From: Planctomycetaceae bacterium
Lineage (GTDB): Bacteria > Planctomycetota > Planctomycetia > Pirellulales > Pirellulaceae
Reading direction: 5' to 3'
Length of the DNA: 40,925 bases
NCBI GenBank assembly: GCA_021298315.1
Contig: JAJTFC010000076.1
Span: 1-40,925 of the forward strand
Under the pieces are notes generated by a model. That model searched no databases. It saw only the letters and a list, made by a program, of their open reading frames with translations, and was not told the origin of the DNA. Position 1 is the first letter of the stretch, and each line of letters opens with the position of its first letter. Shown piece after piece: positions 17,246-26,700 of the stretch. Position numbers and translations under genes: made by a program.

Positions 17246-19819
17246 TTACTCGATCGAAGCAGCTCGCCGTTGCATCGATTCTAACAACTGCAAAGCCGCA
17301 AGTGGGGTCAAGTTCGTCAAATCCAAAGATTTGATTTCATCGACGATCTCGTTTTCTTGCCATTGAAATAGCGTTAACTGAATCGCCCCAGACTTCTTCG
17401 GTGGCGGAGCGATCTTGCTTTGACCATAACGGTTCAAGTGATTGACTTCGAGTTGACCGAGAATCTCCTTGGCCCTCTCGTTAACTCCACGGGGTATCCC
17501 GGCCAATCGTGCCACATGGATCCCATAACTCTTGTCGGCACCACCGGGCACGATTCGGTGCAAAAACACCACTTGGTCATCCCACTCCTTGACCGATACA
17601 TTCCAATTCCGAACACTCGGCAAGGACTGCTGAAGCGCGATGAGTTCGTGATAGTGCGTCGCAAACAAAGTCCGCGACTTGTTTCGATCGTGCAAATGTT
17701 CAACGATAGCCCAAGCCAAACTCAAACCGTCGTAAGTGCTCGTTCCACGTCCGATTTCATCGAGGATCACCAGCGATCGATCGGTGGCAGTGTTGAGAAT
17801 CCTGGCCGTCTCGACCATCTCGACCATGAACGTGCTCTGGCCGCGAGTCAACTCGTCGCTTGCCCCAACCCGAGCAAAAAGTTTGTCAGCAAGGCCAATG
17901 GTCGCCTTGCGAGCCGGTACAAAGCTTCCGATCTGCGCCAGCACAGCGATCGTGGCGCATTGCCTGATATAAGTGCTCTTGCCGGCCATGTTCGGACCGG
18001 TGATAAGCTGAATGCGACCGTGCTCCGAACCGATCATGCAATCGTTGGGAACGAACTTACCCTTGGCCATCATGCTATCGAGCACCGGATGGCGGCCTTC
18101 GTAAATCTCCAAAATCGGTTCTTCGGTTACCGTCGGGCAAACGTAACTGTTCTTAACGGCAAGCTCTGCAAGAGCCGCCAAGCAATCGAGCTCGGCAATC
18201 ACCGATGCGTTCCTCTGCAGTTGCCCGGTCGATAGATGGACCGACTCTCTCAATTCCAGAAACAGCTCGTATTCGAGCTGTTTGCTCGATTCGTCGGCCG
18301 TGAGAACCTTTTCCTCGTACTCCTTGAGCTCGGGTGTGATGTAACGCTCGCAGTTCTTCAGCGTTTGCTTGCGAACGTAATTCGCTGGGATACGATCCCG
18401 ATGCGTGTTGGTGATCTCGATGTAATAACCGAAAACCGATGTGAAACCGACCTTCAGACTCGTAATGCCAGTGGCCTGTGCTTGCTCGGCTTGGTAACGG
18501 GCAATCCATTCCTTACCACCGGAGGCCAATCCTCGCAGTTCGTCGAGCCTTGCGTCATACCCCGGGCGAATAAATCCTCCCGCTTTGGAAAGCAATGGAC
18601 ACTCGTCCTGCAGTGCCAAGTGCAATCGTGAACTCAAAGCAACGCAAGGATCGAGCACGCTTGCCAAAGTATCGGCTCTGGGAATATGAAGCTGGCTGAC
18701 AACGCCTTGCACTTTAGGAATCTGCAGCAGCGATCGACCAACCTGTTGCAAATCCCGTGGACTGCATCGACCGGTTGCAACCCTAGCTAACAACCTCTCC
18801 AAATCGTAGACCTCCCTGAGAACCTCTCGCAAGGTCTGTCGAAGCTTAGAGTTTTGAACCAACCCACCGACCATGCCGAGTCTCTCTTGGATCTGCTCGA
18901 TGCTGATCAAAGGCGAGGATAACCACTGACCGAGTCTTCTTGAACCCATCGAAGTTTGGGTTTGATCGATGACCTCAAGCAAAGAGCCTTCGCGCGATGC
19001 GGTGCGGATCGTTTGCGTTAGCTCAAGGGATCGCCGCGTCGAGGCATCGATCTCCATGCATCGAAACATCCGCGCCGGCAGCAACTGCTGGATGTGATCG
19101 AGCGGGGTTTTTTGAGTCTCTCGCAAATACCCGATCGCAGCCCCAGCGGCGCTGATCGCTAGCCGATCCTCAGGACTTGCATCCCAGCCCATGCCGCTTA
19201 ATTCCAAAACGTCAAAGTGCTCGTGCAGCACTCGTGTCGCTTCATCGAACCCAAATTGCCAAACAGGTCGACGCGTCAACGCCCATCGACTCAGCGGATC
19301 CGAACCCAGAACCGAGTCGTCTTCACGCACAAGTATTTCCGCAGGCTCGAGCCTGGAGATTTGATCCATCAGTTCCCGCGCCCGATAACTCGCCGCTTCG
19401 AAACGCCCCGTCGAAAGCTCCACCCATGCAAGCCCCACCATCGCATCGGCACCGACAGTGCCTGGTTTGGGGGAATAAACGCAAAGCAACAGATTGCTTT
19501 TGTTCGGATCCAAAAGAGCATCATCCGTCAGTGTACCGGCTGTGACGATACGCTGAACCTCGCGGCGCACCAATCCCTTGGCCATGGCCGGATCCTCGAC
19601 CTGCTCGCAGACTGCCACCCGGTAACCCTGCCGCACGAGCTTGGCCAAGTAGCCTTCAAGTTGATGGTGTGGGAAACCTGCCATCGGGATCGGATTCTCA
19701 CCCTTATCCCGGCTCGTGAGGGTCAGACCCAGAACGTCCCCCATGCGGAACAGCAAGATCGCATCGCCGCTGGCAGCCTTGGCCTCCTCATACTGCTTCA
19801 TCATCGGCGAGAGAGTCAT
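17246..19819 (-). CDS. mutS: DNA mismatch repair protein MutS, apparently lacking the Phe-x-Glu mismatch motif
   Basis: 857 residues from the ATG at 19819, which places MTLSPMMKQY at the N-terminus as in other MutS proteins. An in-frame ATG at 19933 would overlap the upstream gene. MutS binds mismatches as a dimer and recruits MutL by ATP-driven clamp formation. The connector, core, clamp and ATPase regions are present, with Walker A GPNMAGKST (Lys614), Walker B LVILDEIGRG and the FATHYHEL motif. In the mismatch-binding domain, LLFRMGD is normally followed by FYELF and about nine more residues before VLGLTLTSRDKG. Here the sequence reads RMGDVLGLTLTS, with Asp28 next to Val29, so about 14 residues including the intercalating Phe and the Glu are absent. 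Either a real in-frame deletion or an assembly error would explain this. The LigD_N-like gene is 31 bases upstream. Confidence 0.95.
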   Translation of the reverse strand: MTLSPMMKQYEEAKAASGDAILLFRMGDVLGLTLTSRDKGENPIPMAGFPHHQLEGYLAKLVRQGYRVAVCEQVEDPAMAKGLVRREVQRIVTAGTLTDDALLDPNKSNLLLCVYSPKPGTVGADAMVGLAWVELSTGRFEAASYRARELMDQISRLEPAEILVREDDSVLGSDPLSRWALTRRPVWQFGFDEATRVLHEHFDVLELSGMGWDASPEDRLAISAAGAAIGYLRETQKTPLDHIQQLLPARMFRCMEIDASTRRSLELTQTIRTASREGSLLEVIDQTQTSMGSRRLGQWLSSPLISIEQIQERLGMVGGLVQNSKLRQTLREVLREVYDLERLLARVATGRCSPRDLQQVGRSLLQIPKVQGVVSQLHIPRADTLASVLDPCVALSSRLHLALQDECPLLSKAGGFIRPGYDARLDELRGLASGGKEWIARYQAEQAQATGITSLKVGFTSVFGYYIEITNTHRDRIPANYVRKQTLKNCERYITPELKEYEEKVLTADESSKQLEYELFLELRESVHLSTGQLQRNASVIAELDCLAALAELAVKNSYVCPTVTEEPILEIYEGRHPVLDSMMAKGKFVPNDCMIGSEHGRIQLITGPNMAGKSTYIRQCATIAVLAQIGSFVPARKATIGLADKLFARVGASDELTRGQSTFMVEMVETARILNTATDRSLVILDEIGRGTSTYDGLSLAWAIVEHLHDRNKSRTLFATHYHELIALQQSLPSVRNWNVSVKEWDDQVVFLHRIVPGGADKSYGIHVARLAGIPRGVNERAKEILGQLEVNHLNRYGQSKIAPPPKKSGAIQLTLFQWQENEIVDEIKSLDLTNLTPLAALQLLESMQRRAASIE

Positions 19820-19850
19820 GCGTCGGAATTCATCCTGTGAACAAGTTGGT

Positions 19851-20471
19851 TTAAGAAATACGCCAAAACTTCCCCGGATCGGGCTGCGGGGACATCCACG
19901 GCAATCCTTGTGCGTCGGAGCCTTGGTGATCAAAGGTCAGAGAGTATTGTCCTGGGGCGCCGTTGACGGAAGCCCCCAAAGTTGGATCCTCGGTGAACCA
20001 AGGCACGGCCTGGGAAGAATGCTGGCTATCATCCAAATACCCCAGACGGAACAAGCGGAACTGCAAGTGAAATTCGCTCAGAAAAATCCAATGCAACTCT
20101 CCCGAGGCGATCCTTTGGACGTTCCCGCGGCCTTGGGAAACCTCACCCTGGTAATGCAAATATTCCATTCGATGGGGTGATAATCGCCAAAACCGACTCC
20201 CCGAAGACCACTGACTCGGGTGATTTTCGCTGGCAAATGTAAGCAATCCTTGGATTTCGGACGCCCGGTTCGCTTGCATCCGAGGCGCTAATTCTGCTAG
20301 GACATAGTCTGGAAAAAGGATCAGCCAGTCCCAGTGATCCCCACGATCTTGAGAAATATGCCCGGTATGATGAAGGATTACAAAGGGTGAAATCGACACT
20401 TTGGCATCCTCCTTCAAGCCTTTCCCCTGATCTAATGGGAACTTATCCAACATCCAGGCATCCAAATCCAC
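19851..20471 (-). CDS. LigD N-terminal (3'-phosphoesterase-like) domain protein
   Basis: 206 residues from a GTG at 20471 with GAGG 8 bases upstream; an ATG at 20453 is an alternative. The recognisable core starts at SPFVILHHTGH and continues through GDHWDWLILFPDYVLAEL to RLSPHRMEYLHYQGEVSQGRGNVQRIASGELHW. This pattern of paired His, an H-x-D-x-x-L/I-like strand and an LDY.G.VS.GRG stretch is that of the LigD 3'-phosphoesterase domain family (DNA polymerase ligase N-terminal domain), found in planctomycetes as a stand-alone protein. In LigD that domain trims 3' ends during end joining. Whether this copy is catalytic cannot be judged without alignment. It lies directly upstream of mutS on the same strand, so a DNA-repair context is plausible. 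Confidence 0.7.
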   Translation of the reverse strand: MDLDAWMLDKFPLDQGKGLKEDAKVSISPFVILHHTGHISQDRGDHWDWLILFPDYVLAELAPRMQANRASEIQGLLTFASENHPSQWSSGSRFWRLSPHRMEYLHYQGEVSQGRGNVQRIASGELHWIFLSEFHLQFRLFRLGYLDDSQHSSQAVPWFTEDPTLGASVNGAPGQYSLTFDHQGSDAQGLPWMSPQPDPGKFWRIS

Positions 20472-20776
20472 GTTATAGGCCTCAGGATCGTTTTGTCCGT
20501 AGGTCTAGGAAGTTTTTCAAGGAATTCAATGTTGGCAGCGGGATTTGCCGAGTTGGATTCCGGGAAATTGGCTTTCGGATACAACCAAGGCCATTAGGAC
20601 ACTTGGATCGAGACAGCAGTGCCAACTCCTCGTAAATGTCCTAACCTCCAAAAGTTGCATCCAAAGTCACCCAAATTATACTCAATCGCAAATGTTAAGT
20701 GGGCAGTCCCCCTGCAAAGGCGGATTTCCTGCCGTTGTGACCCGCCAATCCAAATTGGTACGAAGGTTTACCGCAA
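20472..20776. other. Divergent intergenic region upstream of the giant metzincin gene
   Basis: 305 bases between the LigD_N-like gene (minus) and the giant gene (plus). It holds a candidate plus-strand promoter and a small inverted repeat, ccaat-N4-attgg (20745-20758). The last 35 bases resemble the corresponding region before the next giant gene at 38074. No RNA gene or further ORF was supported. Confidence 0.5.
20655..20682 (+). promoter_or_regulatory. Candidate sigma-70-type promoter for the giant metzincin gene
   Basis: TTGCAT (20655-20660) and TATACT (20677-20682) are separated by 16 bases, matching 4 of 6 and 5 of 6 consensus bases. They lie about 95 bases upstream of the ATG at 20777. 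The region is locally AT-rich. Prediction by eye only. Confidence 0.35.
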
Positions 20777-23700
20777 ATGGGAATTGATGAATCCAGGTCC
20801 AAGAACCGTCAACCGTCGCACCAACGATCGACTCGTCGTCTGAGCTTTCGTTCCTTGCTGTGCGAGCAACTCGAACGCCGCGAGGTGATGGATGCCGCTG
20901 GTATTTTTGATGCGGGTACTGATCCTGCATATTTCGAGCGGATGAGCCAACAACTCCGAGGCCTCAACTTTGGCAATGCCGGTGGAGGAAATATCGGAGG
21001 TGATAATGGCGGCGGTGGCCAAAACCTTCTTGGGGGTGGCGGAGCCAACGGCCTCAACGGTGGAGGTTTTATCAACCTCTCGGGCAATCGCTGGGTCAAT
21101 CCAGTCGGAGGCTCTAGCCCCAACAATGGCGATCCTGCAATTGTCTCTTGGAGTATCGTTCCAGATGGAACGCAAGTCAGCACCATCAACGGAGGCTTGG
21201 CTCCCTCGAACTTCATCGCCTTCATGGACGGGATCTATGGATCGGCTCCTGGACCGGTTGCCAATCGACCTTGGTTCAATCTGGTGCGGCGCACCTATGA
21301 GAATTGGGCCAGTTCCTCTGGACTGAACTTTATCTACGAACCCAACGATGACGGTGCGGCTTACAGCGGTGCATCGCGCGGTGTGATCGGCGTTCGTGGT
21401 GATATGCGTATCGGCGGTGCAGCCGTCGATGGAAACTCAGGAATCTTGGGCTACGCATTCTTCCCGACCGGTAGCGGCAACACGGGCACCGATGGCGATA
21501 TGGTCATCGATACGTCTGACAACTTCTATCAACTCAACTCCGATGGTGCCAACGGCGAGAACCGTGGGCTGCACAACGTTCTGTCCCACGAGATCGGCCA
21601 CGGCATCGGACTCGGGCACGTGATCCCTACCGATCAGACCAAGCTCATGGAGCCGTTTGTATCCTTCGCTTATTACGGTGCTCAGCATGATGACATCTTG
21701 GCGACCCAAACGCTCTACGGCGATACTTACGAACAGAATGATGCGACGAGCCAAGCCGCAAACTTAGGGCTTTTGGGCAACGGCGTTACAACCTTTAGTA
21801 ACCTATCGATCGATCGCAGCGAAGACACCGATGTGTTCTTGTTCACAGTCGGTAACGCCAAGCTCAAGCGTGTATCGCTGATTCCCGAAGGATTGCAGTA
21901 CGATGTTGGCCCTCAAGGTGGTCAAACCTCGACGGTCAATTCCCTTCTGTACCGCAACCTTTCGTTCCAAATCGAAAGATTAAACGGCGAAATTGTGGCC
22001 GTGGCCAATGCGAGCCCAGCAGGTATCCCCGAGATCCTTCAAAGCCCGAACCTCGTAGCTGGTACCTATTTCTTAAGGGTGCTCGCGGGTGCCGCCGGCG
22101 AAACCCAAATGTACAGCCTTCGCCTCGAGGCCGATGCCAAGACATCCACAGGTCCGATCCTCATCGGCGTGCAACCCAACAACAGCGAACTGATCGAGAA
22201 CGGTTCTGTTCGAACGGTTTCTCCTCGTGAACTGACGTTCCGATTCGACGATGCCCAGATCATCGATCCTTCAAGTGTCAGCGGTATTCGAGTCACCAGA
22301 GCCGGCGGCGATGGATCGTTTAGCCTTCCTAGCGTCTCGACCGACTTTGGCACCAACGGCAAGGTCGATGTACAGCTCACCTCTCGCAACGCCACCGATA
22401 CTTTCCGTATCAATGTCACACGAGCAGACCTAGGTGTCGGAGCACCTCCGCAATTGAGTATCTCGGGCAACGTGATTTCGCTCGTGCTCAACTCTCGAAG
22501 TGGCTCGACGATCACAGCGCAGCAACTGGTTGACGCGATCAACCTCCCAACATCGCCAGTAGCATCCAAGCTTTCAGCCAAGATCAACGGCGGATTTGCA
22601 ACGACTCCGCTTGGGCTGACAGATCCTGCCATCTACTCACCAATCTTGGTCTCCAAGAGCAATGATGTTGTCATCAATCCGGGTGCGGTCATTATCGGCG
22701 ATCGTCCCAATGAGAACGAAGTCACACTTCGGTTTGCTGAGAACCTCCCGGATGACAACTACCGTTTGGAAGTTTTCGGCTTCGACGACACGGTTCGCGG
22801 GATCACCGGTCTGAGAAATGCAGCCGGCGATCTGTTTGTCCCCCGCGATTCGAACACCCGCCAAGACACCCTCGAGTTCCGTATCGATTTGGGTTCCAAG
22901 GTCACTGCGGTTGTGCCTCAGCCAGTTGTTCGCAATGCTTCGGGAGTCCTCGAGCAGCGTCGGGACACGATCGTTGTTTATTTCGACAACGAGAAACTCT
23001 TTGTCGAAAATGATTCGCTAGGCAACCCCACGGCCGGTAGCGCTGAGAATCCCGATTTCTATCAGCTTCACTACACGGCAAACACCGTTCGAAATACCGA
23101 CGACATCACCTTCAAGCCCGAGCGAGTGACCTACAACGCTTCTGCCAACACGGCAACCTTGCGATTCTCGTCGGACATCGATGTTCTTCCAGGACCGTTC
23201 ATCCCATCGAGCAGCTTCCGCCTGCGAATTGGAACCCGCGAGTCGACTCCGTTCCAGCCTGTTCGAACCGAAGCGGCCGCGACGGCAATCTCGGATCTCA
23301 ATACCAACGGAGCCGTCAAGCTTCGTTTCACTGCCAAGACATTGGGTGAAGCTGGTTCGGGACTCCAAGTCTCCTTCGTCAACTCCCTGGCCGGTGGTGC
23401 ACCGACGGTCAGCAACGTCGGTGGAGTGATCGTCGTCGATATGGCCCGCGCCGATGTCACAGCCAATGAGATCGCCGATGCGATGAATACCTCGACGGTC
23501 TCGTCCCCCTTGATGACCGTTACACTCGAGCCTGGTAGCAACGGATCGACCGTCGTTGGCAATCGAACCATCAACTACTCACCGGTCTCCTTGGTGGGCT
23601 TGGGCTCCTCATTTGATACTTCCTCGAATCTCGGAACCATCGGATCCAAAGACGTTCCGCTGACGAGTCTCTTGCTCAGCTCGAATATCGATCCTGAAGT

Positions 23701-26700
23701 CCATACGTTGGACTTGGTCGGAGCCAATAACGATCCAGGTACTCGCAACGTTCCAGAAGCCTTCGAGAACTACATCAATCCGGCCTTCACCGGAGATAAC
23801 TTCAACGGCATCCGAACGATCTATTACAACTTCAAGGATGCCTATGGTTCGGTCGCCGGAGCAACCCAGTCCAATGCGATCACCGAAAAACAACGAGCAC
23901 GAATCCGTGAAGCTTTCTCGCTCTGGGCCGAGCAAGTCGGTGTTCAGTTTGTAGAAACCCCAGATAGTGGCTTTACAATGGCCTTGGGTGCCTTGGCGGC
24001 CTTGCCCTCGGGTGGACTAACCGTCGAGAATGCCGCTAGCGGTGGTTGGGGAGTTCGGGTCGATCCGGCTTACCAAAACAGCCTTGCGGTCTTCTCTGCC
24101 GACAATACTTGGAACGACAACTACGGCGAAAACTTCACCCGCGCTGCGATGGCAAGCATCGGGCTGATGCTCGGACTTGCTCGCGCCGGTGATGCCGACC
24201 CCTCGACCTTGATGAACTTCGATACAGGATTCATCAACTTCCCAACTTCCACCGATCGAAACTTTGAACCGGTCTTCCCGGGCAATCTCGATGCGATTCG
24301 GGCCGGCTACCTGCATCGTCCCGAAAGCAGCGATATCGATCTTTACCGATTCGATATCGACTTTGGCCCCAACGGCCCAACTCGCCAAGGTGCCTTGGTC
24401 GTCGAATCGCTCGCCGAACGACTTGCTAGCAGCAGCCCTCTCGATACCCGGTTGGCTCTCTACAAACAAACCCAAGCCAGTGCGGTCTCCAACTTGGGTG
24501 CAGGCGGTGGGATCGAAGTCAAGTTCACTGCGGTTAAACCCGGCAAGCTTGGAAACAACCTCTTGGTCTTCGTCACCCGATCGAATCGAGGTGTCGGAGC
24601 TCTTCCGATCGTTAATACATTCCCGAATGCGATATCGATCGATCTGAATTCGACCGTAGGTAGCGAATCGACCCTCGATGAATTCATTCGAGCCTTGGAC
24701 AACGATCCTTCCGCGCGGTCGCTTGTGAAAGTCGATCTGCTCAAGGGTGATCGAAACACCAAAGTCGGCAACCGCGAACTGACCTACTCGCCAATCGTCC
24801 TTACAGGTGGCAATGTCAATCTGATCGCTCAAAACGACGATTATTTTGGTAAGGATTCGTTGATCCGAATGAATCTCGATTCGGGTGTCTATTTCATCGG
24901 CATGTCCGCCTCGGGCAACGATAAGTACGATGCATCTGTACCGGGTACCGGAAACGGTGGACGCACTGAAGGTCGCTACGACTTGCGAGTGACCTTCCGC
25001 GCTCAGACCGATGGCTCGGATTCCATCCAAGATGTCGACAACGGATCTGGAGATCTGAATGTGACATTCGATGGTGATGGTGATGGTGTGCAAGGTGGTG
25101 TGTACAACTACTGGTTTGAGACCAGACCACTGGATCGCGCTTTGCGATTCAACTCCGGTGGAACCGCTTCGCTCGACACTCGAATCGTTACGGTCACCGG
25201 TGGAAATGGAGTCGTTCGAAGATTTGAATTCAGCCTCGATCCGTTGGTGGGAATCGGCAACACCGCCGTGATCTTCAACTCCAGCAGCACAGCTGGAGAT
25301 CTAGCTACAGCTCTTGCCAATGCGATCAACTCTCGAAGCGAACTGGGAGTCACGGCTGTCGCCAACGGCACCCGCGTGACTCTCCGAGGCGAAAGACTGA
25401 TTCAACTTTCTAACGGTCTGACTGCCATCGACCTATCGGGCAAGACGATCTTCGTCGACAAGTCCGCAGGTCCCAACGCCGACGGTTCGCTGTCGAAACC
25501 TTTCAACAACATCTCTGGCGCTGGTGTTGCAAACGCTTTTGCAGCTAGCGTTCCAGGGGACATCATCCGAATCGTCGGCAACGGTGGTGCTGACGGTAAG
25601 CTCGAAACGGTCGACGACAACTTTGCCTACGAAGTCGGATTCGGCCTTCTTGCAGGTTCGGTTCTCTCCGATGGTTCGACCATGGACGTGCCCAAGGGCG
25701 TTAGCGTCATGGTCGATGCCGGTGCTGTGTTCAAGATGCGACGCAGCCGAATCGGTGTTGGAAGTTCAACCCTGGGCGTAGATCGCAGCGGTGGTGCCCT
25801 CCAAGTCCTCGGCACTCCCAAACTGTTGGATCGAAATGGCAATGCCATCAAGTCCGCCGATGGGTCTGACATCACAGGTAGCGTATTCTTCACGTCATGG
25901 CTCGATCAATCGATCGGCCTGGATAACTACGCGCCCAATACCGTCCCAGCACCCGGCGATTGGGGTGGATTAGTCTTCAAACGCGACTTGGATCGCTCCG
26001 TAGGTCGCTTCGATCTCGAAGACGAAGGTGTCTTCCGACAGTACGTCAACTACGCCGATATGCGCTATGGTGGATCGGCATCGGTAGTGATCGATTCGGT
26101 CCAACAAACGGTCAATGCCATTCAAATCGCCGACATGCGACCGACGGTGACCTTCAACCGAATTACCAACTCAGCCGATTCGGCCATGAGCGCCACGCCA
26201 GATAGTTTCGAAGAGACCCTCTTTAGCGATATCCGCTTCCAACGAAAAGGTTCCTTCACACCCGATTACGATCGCGTCGGTCCAGAGATCCACGACAATA
26301 CCTTGATCAACAATTCGATCAATGGTTTGTTCATCAAAGTCTCTACCCCAGCAGGTGGTGAACTCAAACAACTGACCGTCCCAGGACGATTCAACGACAC
26401 CGACATCGTCCACGTGATTTCGGAAAATATCGTTGTCTCGGGCAACCCAGGCGGCGGACTGCTCGATAGCACGATTGCTCCTTCGAACCTCATCTCTCTA
26501 GCGCCATCGCTCGGTGGTAGCCTCACACCAGGAGACTACCAATACAAACTGACCTTTGTCGACAAGAACGGTTATGAAACACCTCCATCGGAAGCCACTC
26601 CTCGGTTGACCCTCACTGGCGGTCAAACCGCAGTGCGATTTATCGGTCTACCGGGTGTCACCGAGCAATACGTTTCTCGGAGACTCTACCGAGCCGACTC

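Noticed and set aside
17420..18235. 271-codon plus-strand ORF opposite mutS
   Set aside because: It is antisense to conserved MutS ATPase motifs and has no recognisable domain.
25000..25130. Minus-strand ORF with a run of His residues
   Set aside because: It is the antisense shadow of the Ca-binding-like DGDGDGV stretch in the giant gene.
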